From NCBI GenBank assembly GCA_003258725.1, contig QHMG01000004.1, forward strand, positions 124,001 to 188,000: a stretch of DNA of 64,000 bases. Direction: 5' to 3'. This DNA comes from Candidatus Melainabacteria bacterium. Lineage in GTDB: Bacteria > Cyanobacteriota > Vampirovibrionia > Gastranaerophilales > Gastranaerophilaceae. Shown here piece after piece: positions 25,052 to 32,984 of this stretch (position 1 is the stretch's first letter; each line of letters begins with the position of its first letter). The notes beneath the pieces were generated by a model, which was not told where the DNA came from, ran no database searches, and was given only the letters and a program-made list of their open reading frames with translations. Position numbers and translations under genes: made by a program.

Positions 25052-26233
25052 ATGTCAATTCTAGGAAATATTAACAGTTTAATAGACGAAGACGATAACG
25101 AACAACATGGTTATACAACGCCAGCCGTTATTAAGGACAACAAAGACTATATTTCGATTAAAAAAGCCTTTGTTTTATCATTAATTTTACACCCTGCAGT
25201 AGTTGGTGTGATAGCTTTGATTGGTTTAATTTTAATGCTTTTTGGCATAAACTTATTTATGGCAGAAAGACCAAAACCAAAAATGAATGATATTGAGTTT
25301 GTTTTGGTTGATAGAGAAGCAACTCCAAGAAATATGAAAACACCATACCGCTCAAATATGAATTCTCGTGGTGGTGGTGTTAATGATCCAAAACGTAAGG
25401 TTTCAATGCCTTCTCCAAAGCCTGCAAAAACAGCGAAGCCAAAACAAGCATCTCCAGCTCCAAAGAAAGCTGTTAATAAGGCTGTTTCTAATCCAGCTCC
25501 AAAGAAAACAGTAAATAAAAAGGTTACAAAACCGCAAACATCTCATGGAACAAAAACTCCTGCTAAAAAGGTTTCATCACCAAGACCAGCAGCTCCAAGT
25601 GTTAGACCTTCAGCAACGAGACCTGCTGCACCAAAGGTTACAGCAAAGCCAAAGACAGCATTTAATGTTCCTGTTCCACCATCTCATACAACAGGAAAAT
25701 ATTCAACAGGTCCTGTAAGTGGTAGTGGTACAGCAAGAAAATCTGCTGGTGGTGGATATTCACCAAATCCATCGTTAGCACCTACATATCACTCTGGCTC
25801 AGGTTCTGCATCAGGCGCTAGAAAAGGCTCATCTTATGGTACAGGTTCTCGAGGTTCGGGTGCAAGCAGAGGTGGTACAGGTAATTATGGAAACCCAAGT
25901 GGTGGTGGAGGTAGACCTGGTATTGACGCAATTGCTCAACCAGATTTCGGACCATACATGGCGGATTTACAACGTCGTATCAAAATGAATTGGGACCCTC
26001 CAAAAGGTAATGAAAGTAAACGTGTAGTATTGTTATTCAAGATTGCACGTGACGGAAGACTTCTATCAGTAAGTGTTTACAAGTCTTCGGGCTTAGCATC
26101 AGCTGATAATGCAGCGCTTAACGCAGTAAGAGCAACTGCTCCATTTAGACCGTTACCTGCAAACTTTAGAGGCTCAAGCGTAGATATTCAATTTACATTT
26201 GATTACAACGTATTCGGTGCAAGTTATAGATAA
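25052..26233 (+). CDS. tonB: TonB-family energy transducer
   Basis: A 393-residue protein: a cytosolic N-terminus, one membrane helix (about 38-68), a long Pro/Ala/Lys/Ser/Gly-rich periplasmic linker (about 100-290), and a TonB/TolA-type C-terminal domain (about 300-393) beginning FGPYMADLQRRIKMNWDPPKG and including the ARDGRLLSVSVYKSSG turn. TonB spans the periplasm and transfers proton-motive energy from ExbB/ExbD to the outer membrane. The start at 25052 has GTGGGA upstream; a GTG at 25040 would overlap that site. TolA is an alternative name. No TonB-dependent receptor is in this window. Confidence 0.88.
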   Translation: MSILGNINSLIDEDDNEQHGYTTPAVIKDNKDYISIKKAFVLSLILHPAVVGVIALIGLILMLFGINLFMAERPKPKMNDIEFVLVDREATPRNMKTPYRSNMNSRGGGVNDPKRKVSMPSPKPAKTAKPKQASPAPKKAVNKAVSNPAPKKTVNKKVTKPQTSHGTKTPAKKVSSPRPAAPSVRPSATRPAAPKVTAKPKTAFNVPVPPSHTTGKYSTGPVSGSGTARKSAGGGYSPNPSLAPTYHSGSGSASGARKGSSYGTGSRGSGASRGGTGNYGNPSGGGGRPGIDAIAQPDFGPYMADLQRRIKMNWDPPKGNESKRVVLLFKIARDGRLLSVSVYKSSGLASADNAALNAVRATAPFRPLPANFRGSSVDIQFTFDYNVFGASYR

Positions 26234-26278
26234 CAAGTAATAAATTAGTTAGTACAAAAAGGATAAAGGACAAAAAAC

Positions 26279-26926
26279 ATGGAATTAATTTTACATTCAA
26301 TTCAACTAGATTGGCCTGTTTTAACACCAATTTTAATCTGTTCAATTTTGGTTGTTACAGTGGCAATTAACAGATACTCTTTTTATGGTAAAAACAAAAG
26401 AGACGTAGTTCAGTTTATTCCTAAATTACAAAAGGAATTGGCTAAAAACAACATGGCAGGCGCTCAAAACTTATCAATTCAATTGGGTGGGGTTATCGGC
26501 GAAGTTACAGAAGAAGCTGTTAGAATCTTCTCTGAACAAAAAGCTGGTTTTTCTCGTTCATTTGATATTGCTGCAGCTCTTGCTTCAAGAAAATTAGAAA
26601 ATCACTTAACTGTTTTAGGTACAATTGGTGGTGTTGCACCATTTTTAGGGTTGTTTGGTACTGTTGTTAGAATTTTATACACATTCCAAGATTTAGCAAC
26701 TCAAGGAAACCAATCAGCTGCAGTTGCAATGGGTATCGGTTCTGCCTTAATCGCTACTGCTTTCGGTTTAGGTGTTGCGATTGTTGCAGTTATCTTCTAC
26801 AACTACTTCCAATCAGTTGTTAAGCGTTACGAAGATGATTTCAACTTAATTAAATTATTATTCTTGAGCTTTGTTGATTCAAATGATGAAACAACAGTTC
26901 AATCATCACAAAATATTGCTCTATAA
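26279..26926 (+). CDS. exbB: ExbB/TolQ/MotA family proton-channel protein
   Basis: A 215-residue inner-membrane protein with three helices: about 14-30, a long pair around 118-140 and 150-175. The family core GTIGGVAPFLGLFGTVVRILYTF and the following GIGSALIATAFGLGVAIVAVIFYNYF are intact. With ExbD it forms a pentameric channel that uses proton flow to move TonB. It is 45 bases after tonB and 13 bases before the first exbD, so the group is one operon. Confidence 0.92.
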   Translation: MELILHSIQLDWPVLTPILICSILVVTVAINRYSFYGKNKRDVVQFIPKLQKELAKNNMAGAQNLSIQLGGVIGEVTEEAVRIFSEQKAGFSRSFDIAAALASRKLENHLTVLGTIGGVAPFLGLFGTVVRILYTFQDLATQGNQSAAVAMGIGSALIATAFGLGVAIVAVIFYNYFQSVVKRYEDDFNLIKLLFLSFVDSNDETTVQSSQNIAL

Positions 26927-26939
26927 GGATTATTAAACA

Positions 26940-27488
26940 ATGGCAATGAAAACAAACAAGGGTAAAGAAGCTCTTTTTACTGAAATTAATATTACACCGC
27001 TAACGGATATTTTCTTGGTACTACTTATCATTATGATGGTTGTAGCGCCTACTTTCCAATCAATGGATAATAGCATTAATATTCCAGAAATTAATAGTGG
27101 TATATCTGTTGAGCAAAAAGATTGTACAGTTTCTGTTACAAAAGAAGGCTTGATGTATATTAATGGTAAAGAAACTTCTCCAACTGCTTTAGCATTTGAA
27201 TTATCAACTTTACTACCAACTTTAGAAAAGAAGGAAGTAGTTGTTAAGGCTGATACAGAAGCCAAAAATTCCATTGTTTTGAAGATTATGGATGCAGCTC
27301 AAGAGGCAGGTTATGAAAAATTAATCGTAGCTGGTGAACCTTTGAGTAAAAAAGAACAAAATCAATTAAAAAATGATAGTATGTCGTCAGATGAAGTGGA
27401 TATGCAAACCTCAGCACCTGCGGATATGGACAGAACAAAGGTTCAAAGAAGCAGTATTCCAACAGACGATGAAGAATGGGTTGAATAA
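26940..27488 (+). CDS. exbD: ExbD-type biopolymer transport protein, first copy
   Basis: A 182-residue protein with the N-terminal FTEINITPLTDIFLVLLIIMMV signature, in which the membrane Asp (D in LTDIFL) is the proton-relay residue. A periplasmic domain follows, and the C-terminal 45 residues form a polar extension (PADMDRTKVQRSSIPTDDEEWVE) not found in the second copy. It begins after an AAGGAT site, 13 bases past exbB. Two ExbD genes in tandem suggest a hetero-oligomeric or duplicated motor. Confidence 0.9.
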   Translation: MAMKTNKGKEALFTEINITPLTDIFLVLLIIMMVVAPTFQSMDNSINIPEINSGISVEQKDCTVSVTKEGLMYINGKETSPTALAFELSTLLPTLEKKEVVVKADTEAKNSIVLKIMDAAQEAGYEKLIVAGEPLSKKEQNQLKNDSMSSDEVDMQTSAPADMDRTKVQRSSIPTDDEEWVE

Positions 27489-27490
27489 TT

Positions 27491-27883
27491 ATGGCTAGAA
27501 ATAAACGTGATTGTTTTAATGAAATTAATATTACACCGTTGACAGATATTTTCTTAGTATTGCTTATTATTATGATGGTTATTGCACCATTGTTGGATAG
27601 TCAAGGGCTTAACTTGACAGTTCCAGAAATTGTTAAAGAAGAAAATATTCAAAAAGATACTAAAATATTGAATGTTCAAGTTACAGACGATAACAAATAT
27701 TATATCAATGATCAAGAAGTTGCAGAACAAGACTTAGAATCAACTCTTAAAGATGCAGCAAAAGATAAACCTGACGGATTATTAATTCAATCAGCTCCAA
27801 ATTCAACTCATGGTGCTGTTGTAAAATTAATGGATAACGCTAGAAATTCTGGAATCACAAGTATTTCTGTAATGGAAGGTTAA
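27491..27883 (+). CDS. exbD: ExbD-type biopolymer transport protein, second copy
   Basis: A 130-residue protein starting two bases after the first exbD. Its N-terminus (FNEINITPLTDIFLVLLIIMMVIAP) is nearly identical to the first copy, including the proton-relay Asp, whereas the periplasmic domains differ (here ending in the canonical GAVVKLMDNARNSGITSISV). It lacks the polar tail. A bidirectional terminator follows, closing the tonB-exbB-exbD-exbD operon. Confidence 0.9.
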   Translation: MARNKRDCFNEINITPLTDIFLVLLIIMMVIAPLLDSQGLNLTVPEIVKEENIQKDTKILNVQVTDDNKYYINDQEVAEQDLESTLKDAAKDKPDGLLIQSAPNSTHGAVVKLMDNARNSGITSISVMEG

Positions 27884-27907
27884 TTACTTAAAAGTTTTTT
27901 GTCTAAT

Positions 27908-27945
27908 AAAAGGCGCAGATTGCATTGCAATCTGCGCCTTTTATA
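27908..27945. terminator. Bidirectional terminator between exbD and the SulP gene
   Basis: Long palindrome, 17-base arms (27908-27924 with 27926-27942), effective loop ATT. The T-rich flank is modest on both sides. Confidence 0.8.
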
Positions 27946-27947
27946 TT

Positions 27948-29552
27948 TTACTTGATTAAACAAGTTGCTTTTTCGTTGTGATATCTAGTTGCTTTTTCTA
28001 TAGCTCTATCCATTGAAAGAGTTATGTCGTGCCTAGTGATACTTTGTGAAAGTCCACTAAATAACTGCTCTCTAGCAATTTTGGCATTGTTAAATACCAC
28101 AATTACATGGATATTGTCCTCTTTTAATCTTGAAATCATTGTTTCAAGTGCAAATGTTGCCGAAATGTCCATAGATTTAATCTTTTGACAATCTACAATA
28201 ATAGTTTCTTTTTTTAGGAGTGCTTCGCTTCTTGCTAAAACGGTTGAAGCTGAACCAAAGAAGAACATTCCGTCAATGTGCAAAATTCCAAGATACAATT
28301 TGCAATCACCATCTAGATTTGGTATTTCGTGGTCGTAAGTATTTACTTTTAAGTCTTGCGAAGCTCTTACAGCAAATAATACGGCAGAAAGAACTATGCC
28401 AACGCCAACTGCAAAAATTAAATTGTCTATAACTGTTAGTACAAATACTGTTGTCATAACCAAAATGTCAGCTTTTGAAGAATGTACGATTACTTTTAAA
28501 TATTTGTAATCAATAATATCAACGCCAACCTTGATAAGGATTGCAGCAAGTACAGCAAGTGGAATTTGTGATGCGAAAGGTGCTAAAAATAACACTACAC
28601 AGATTAAAAAGATTGAATGAACAACACCTGATAATCTTCCAGTAGCGCCACTGTTGATATTGATTAAGGTTCTCATAGTAGCGCCAGCACCTGCTAATCC
28701 GCCAAACATACCAGCTAAAGCATTACCGATACCTTGTCCTACAAGTTCTCTATTTGAATTGTGCTTTGTGTTTGTAATTGAATCAACTACCAAACAAGTT
28801 AATAAAGAGTCGATAGAACCAAGTACTGCAAGTGTTACAGCAAGTGGTAAAATTGTTTGAAAATCATGGAAGGAAATTAATCCAAGTTCAAAATGAGGTA
28901 AACCTAAAGGAATTTCGCCGATAGTTTTTACGTTAAAATGAGATGCCATTGAAACAACTGTACCAATAACAAGTGCTAAAAGTGAGGTCGGACAATACTG
29001 TGCTATTTTCTTTGGTGTTAAAAATATTATTGCTAAAGCAATTACGCTTAAAATAATAGCTGGATAGCTCACTTCTGGTAAATGTTTAAACACTTGAAAA
29101 ATCTGTTCAATGGGTGTGCCACTTACTTCAAGACCTAAAAATGGAGCTAATTGAAGTAGAATAATGATTATGCCGATTCCGCACATAAAACCTGATACAA
29201 CAGGATATGGCACAAAGTGGATTAACTTTGCAACCCCTGTAAATGACAAACAAATTTGAACTAAACCAGCCAAAAAGATTGCCATAAAAATAATTTTAGG
29301 GTTATCAGGGTAAGTTAAAACGAGTGAAGCTATAACTACTGTCATAGGACCTGTTGGACCTGAAATTTGAGTTGCCGTTCCTCCAAAAATTGATGCAAAA
29401 AGTCCGACAATAATTGCACCCCAAAGTCCGGCAGCAGCTCCGAGTCCGCTAGCTACCCCAAAGGCTAAGGCTAAAGGCAATGCGATGACACCAGCTGTAA
29501 TGCCACCAAAAAGATTACCTTTTAAATTTGTAAACATCGTTGTCTTAGTCAT
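27948..29552 (-). CDS. SulP-family anion transporter, BicA-like (probable bicarbonate uptake)
   Basis: A 534-residue SLC26/SulP transporter with about 14 membrane segments and a C-terminal STAS domain (about 425-534, including IIVDCQKIKSMDISATFALE). Several blocks closely recall cyanobacterial BicA, the sodium-dependent bicarbonate transporter: GLWGAIIVGLFASIFGGT, ISGPTGPMTVV, LLQLAPFLGL and HNSNRELVGQGIGNALAGMFGGL. The carbonic anhydrase gene lies divergently 76 bases away, which supports an inorganic-carbon substrate. Sulfate or another anion cannot be excluded from sequence alone. Confidence 0.85.
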   Translation of the reverse strand: MTKTTMFTNLKGNLFGGITAGVIALPLALAFGVASGLGAAAGLWGAIIVGLFASIFGGTATQISGPTGPMTVVIASLVLTYPDNPKIIFMAIFLAGLVQICLSFTGVAKLIHFVPYPVVSGFMCGIGIIIILLQLAPFLGLEVSGTPIEQIFQVFKHLPEVSYPAIILSVIALAIIFLTPKKIAQYCPTSLLALVIGTVVSMASHFNVKTIGEIPLGLPHFELGLISFHDFQTILPLAVTLAVLGSIDSLLTCLVVDSITNTKHNSNRELVGQGIGNALAGMFGGLAGAGATMRTLININSGATGRLSGVVHSIFLICVVLFLAPFASQIPLAVLAAILIKVGVDIIDYKYLKVIVHSSKADILVMTTVFVLTVIDNLIFAVGVGIVLSAVLFAVRASQDLKVNTYDHEIPNLDGDCKLYLGILHIDGMFFFGSASTVLARSEALLKKETIIVDCQKIKSMDISATFALETMISRLKEDNIHVIVVFNNAKIAREQLFSGLSQSITRHDITLSMDRAIEKATRYHNEKATCLIK

Positions 29553-29628
29553 TGTAACCTCTTTCTATAAATGATAAAATTGTGTTTAATAATTATAATA
29601 TATATTAGTAGGAAAGGATATAATATTT

Positions 29629-30207
29629 ATGAACGATATTCAAAAACAAGAGATACAGCGTTTAATGGAAGGCAATGAGCGCTTTGTTAAAGGCGAATGC
29701 TCTTGTCATACCCGTAATCTTGAGACATTGAGACAGTTTATGACACATCAAGAACCTAAAACTATTATTTTAAGCTGTTCTGACTCTCGTGTAATTCCAG
29801 AAGTTATTTTTGATTGCGGAATTGGGGAGCTTTTTGTGGTTAGAACTGCAGGTGCAACAATTGGTTTGACTTTTGATATCTTAGAAAGTATTGAATTTGG
29901 TGTATCTAAACTTAAAGCACCACTGCTAATTCTTTTAGGACACGATGATTGTGGAGTTACAAAATATGCAAAAGATTATTACTCTGAAAATAAAGAGTCT
30001 TACACCTCAATAATGAGCAACTTATGCCCAATTGTTGAAGAACAAGGTCATTTACATTATGACGAAATTACAAAAATGCATACTCAGACTCTTATAAAAT
30101 TATTAAAAGAACGCTCTATGATAATCAGCGAGGCAGTTTCTAATGGTAATTTAGAAATTGTAGGTGCGCACTTCCATTTTGATACAGGAAAAATTAATTT
30201 ACTCTAA
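29629..30207 (+). CDS. Beta-class carbonic anhydrase
   Basis: A 192-residue zinc enzyme interconverting carbon dioxide and bicarbonate. The beta-class zinc ligands are C50 (SCSDSR), H105 and C108 (GHDDCG), with the Asp-Arg dyad D52/R54. No signal peptide is present, so it is cytosolic. The ATG is preceded by AGGAAAGG, and TATAAT boxes lie at 29594 and 29619. Its divergent pairing with a BicA-like gene suggests joint control of cellular bicarbonate, for biosynthetic carboxylation rather than photosynthesis. Confidence 0.93.
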   Translation: MNDIQKQEIQRLMEGNERFVKGECSCHTRNLETLRQFMTHQEPKTIILSCSDSRVIPEVIFDCGIGELFVVRTAGATIGLTFDILESIEFGVSKLKAPLLILLGHDDCGVTKYAKDYYSENKESYTSIMSNLCPIVEEQGHLHYDEITKMHTQTLIKLLKERSMIISEAVSNGNLEIVGAHFHFDTGKINLL

Positions 30208-30265
30208 TTTTTTTCTGTGTTATAAATAAAATGTACACAGACGAAATAATGGAAGAATTGGAATT

Positions 30266-32059
30266 ATGGACATAGAAAAATTACGCAATATTGCGATTAT
30301 TGCACACGTTGACCACGGTAAAACTTCAATGGTAGATTGTATGTTAAAACAAAGTGGTGTTTTTAGAGATAATCAAGAAGTTCAAGCGTGCGTTTTGGAC
30401 TCAAACGATTTGGAAAGAGAACGTGGTATCACAATTCTTTCTAAAAATATTTCAGTAGACTATAAAGGCTATCATATCAATGTGGTAGACACTCCGGGTC
30501 ACGCAGATTTTGGTGGTGAAGTAGAACGTGTGTTAGGTATGGTTGATGGTGCATTGTTAATCGTTGATGCTGCTGAAGGTCCAATGCCTCAAACAAGATT
30601 TGTATTGTCAAAAGCGTTAGAATTAGGTTTGAAAATTATTGTTGTAATTAACAAAATTGATAAACCTGCAGCTGAACCTAATTTAGCACTAGATAAAGTG
30701 TTTGACTTATTTACAGAATTGACTGATAATGAAGAATTAATTGATTTTCCAATTATTTATGCAAGTTCTTTACAAGGTTTTGCTAAAAAAGAATTGGAAG
30801 ATGAAAGCGATAACATTGCTCCATTAATGGATTGCATTATTGAAAATATTAAACACCCAGAAGGTGATGCTGATGCAAACCTTCAATTTCACGTAACTAC
30901 ATTGGATTATAATGACTACGTTGGTCGTATTGCAATCGGTAGAATTAAAAATGGTCACTTGAAATCTCAAGAAACCTTGTCTTTAATCAAAGCTGACGGT
31001 TCTGTTCAAAGATGTAAGATAACAAAATTATTTGGTTTCCACGATTTAGGTCGTGTAGAAATTGAAGAAGCATCTGCTGGTGATATTGTTGGTATTGCAG
31101 GTTTTCCAGATGTTCAAATTGGGGAAACTATTTCATCATTAGATAATCCTGTAGCATTACCATTAATTCACATTGACGAACCTACATTGCAAATGAATTT
31201 TTCTGTAAATGACAGCCCTTATGCTGGTCAAGAAGGTAAATTTGTTACTTCTCGTCAATTGAGAAAAAGACTTTATGACGAGTTAGAAAAAAATGTTAGT
31301 ATGAGAGTTGAAGATACTGAAAATACTGATAAATGGGTTGTTTCTGGACGTGGCGAATTACATTTAAGTATTTTAATTGAAACAATGCGTCGTGAAGGTT
31401 ATGAATTCCAAGTATCTAAACCAGAAGTTATTTACAAGACTATTGACGGAGTTCAAATGGAGCCTTATGAAAACTTATTCTTAGATGTTCCAGATGAATG
31501 TACAGGTTCTTGCATTGAGCGTTTGGCAGGCAGAAAAGCTCAAATGATTGATATGCAATCAACAGGTGTTCGTTCAAAATTAGAATTTGTAATTCCTGCA
31601 AGAGGTTTAATCGGATTTAAAGGTGAATTTATTCGCTTGACTCGTGGTGAAGGTATTATGTATCATACATTCAACAAGTACGATACTTTAGCAGGTGATA
31701 TTCCAAAACAAAGAATGGGCTCTTTAATCGCTTGGGAACAAGGTGAAGCCGTACCTTATGCGTTAGACCAATTTGCTGATAGAGGTACTTTCTTTATCAC
31801 TCCAAAAACTAAAGTTTATAAAGGAATGATTGTTGGTGAAGGTAACAGAGCGCAAGATGTTGCGGTAAACGTATGTAAGACTAAAAAATTGACTAACATG
31901 CGTACTTCAACTGCTGATGCAATGGTTGTTTTAAAAGCACCTAAATTGTTATCTTTAGAAGAAGCTCTTGATTATATTGCAGATGATGAATTAGCAGAAA
32001 TTACACCAGAAAGCATTAGATTAAGAAAAGCTGACTTAACAAGAACAAGATTTAACTAA
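30266..32059 (+). CDS. typA: Translational GTPase BipA/TypA
   Basis: A 597-residue ribosome-associated GTPase involved in 50S assembly and stress adaptation. G motifs: AHVDHGKTS (residues 12-20), DTPGHADFGGEVER, and NKIDKP. The length and the C-terminal ARGLIGFKGEF and GRYDTL-type region (FNKYDTLAGDIPKQRMGSL) distinguish it from EF-G and LepA. GGAATT lies just upstream of the ATG. It is followed after 11 bases by a drug/metabolite exporter gene that may be cotranscribed. Confidence 0.95.
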   Translation: MDIEKLRNIAIIAHVDHGKTSMVDCMLKQSGVFRDNQEVQACVLDSNDLERERGITILSKNISVDYKGYHINVVDTPGHADFGGEVERVLGMVDGALLIVDAAEGPMPQTRFVLSKALELGLKIIVVINKIDKPAAEPNLALDKVFDLFTELTDNEELIDFPIIYASSLQGFAKKELEDESDNIAPLMDCIIENIKHPEGDADANLQFHVTTLDYNDYVGRIAIGRIKNGHLKSQETLSLIKADGSVQRCKITKLFGFHDLGRVEIEEASAGDIVGIAGFPDVQIGETISSLDNPVALPLIHIDEPTLQMNFSVNDSPYAGQEGKFVTSRQLRKRLYDELEKNVSMRVEDTENTDKWVVSGRGELHLSILIETMRREGYEFQVSKPEVIYKTIDGVQMEPYENLFLDVPDECTGSCIERLAGRKAQMIDMQSTGVRSKLEFVIPARGLIGFKGEFIRLTRGEGIMYHTFNKYDTLAGDIPKQRMGSLIAWEQGEAVPYALDQFADRGTFFITPKTKVYKGMIVGEGNRAQDVAVNVCKTKKLTNMRTSTADAMVVLKAPKLLSLEEALDYIADDELAEITPESIRLRKADLTRTRFN

Positions 32060-32070
32060 TTTAGACAAAT

Positions 32071-32925
32071 ATGATTAGAACAATAATTGCATTATTTTTA
32101 AGAATCGTTTCTAATCCTTTAGCAAACGTATATCAAAAGAAAATTTGTGAAACAAATTCTTCATTAATTTGCAATTTTTATACATACTTTATTCTAGGAA
32201 TTCTGTGTGTACCTTTTGCATTAAAAGTTGATTGGGGCAGTTTGCCAAAAGAATTTTGGTTCTATGCAATAACAGCTGGATTGTTGTGTTCAGTTGGTAA
32301 TGCCTGTTTAGTAAAGGCTCTACAAATAGGTGAACTTTCCGTTTTAGGACCAATTAATTCATACAAATCAGTTGTCGGAATGATTATTGCAATATTTATT
32401 TTGCATGAAATACCAAGTTTGTTTGGTGTTTTAGGTGTTGTTTTAATCATTTGGGGTAGTTGGTTTGTTTTTGATACTCAAGCAGAAGGCTTTTCTTTAG
32501 CTTTGTTTAAGAGAAAAGATATTTTGCTAAGGTTTACAGCCCTTATTTTAATGGGTGTCGAGGCAGTTTTGTTGAAGAAGGTTATTTTGCTTTCTTCTCC
32601 TGTAATCTCGTTTATGCTTTGGTGCTGGGCGGGTGCATTTTTTGCTTTAATGTTGATTTTTATATTTAAAAAGCCTCTGACAAGAATAAAAAAAGAAGAT
32701 ATTTCAAAATTTGCAATAGTTTGCTCAATGTTAGGTATAATGCAACTTACAACGAATTATGTTTTTGAAAATATGCAGGTTGGTTATGCTTTGGCTTTGT
32801 TCCAATTGTCAACTTTAGTTAATTTATTCTTTGGTTGGAGATTTTTCCACGAAACCGATATGAAAAAGAAAATTATTGGAACTTTAATTATGGTTGTAGG
32901 TTCTGTGTTAATTATTTTGACATAG
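32071..32925 (+). CDS. EamA/DMT-superfamily transporter
   Basis: A 284-residue membrane protein with about ten hydrophobic helices in two similar halves, as in the 10-TMS drug/metabolite exporters. The end of each half carries the typical pattern: GELSVLGPINSYKSVVGMIIAIFILHEIPSLFGVLGVVLIIWG (first) and LFQLSTLVNLFFGWRFFHETDMKKKIIGTLIMVVGSVLII (second). Substrate is unknown. It begins 11 bases after typA with no clear ribosome-binding site, and ends at a terminator shared with the converging aminopeptidase gene. Confidence 0.85.
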   Translation: MIRTIIALFLRIVSNPLANVYQKKICETNSSLICNFYTYFILGILCVPFALKVDWGSLPKEFWFYAITAGLLCSVGNACLVKALQIGELSVLGPINSYKSVVGMIIAIFILHEIPSLFGVLGVVLIIWGSWFVFDTQAEGFSLALFKRKDILLRFTALILMGVEAVLLKKVILLSSPVISFMLWCWAGAFFALMLIFIFKKPLTRIKKEDISKFAIVCSMLGIMQLTTNYVFENMQVGYALALFQLSTLVNLFFGWRFFHETDMKKKIIGTLIMVVGSVLIILT

Positions 32926-32933
32926 AATTATTT

Positions 32934-32972
32934 AAAGAGGCACGGTTGCTTTGCAACCGTGCCTCTTTAATA
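32934..32972. terminator. Bidirectional terminator between EamA and M29 genes
   Basis: Perfect 16-bp stem (32934-32949 with 32953-32968) around TTT; AAA and TTT flanks on both sides. Confidence 0.88.
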
Positions 32973-32984
32973 TTATTTAGTTAA

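Noticed and set aside
23652..27883. Part of a type IV secretion or conjugation locus
   Set aside because: Only the VirB10-like folds recall it. There is no VirB4, VirB6, VirB9, relaxase or coupling protein, and TonB/ExbBD follow instead.
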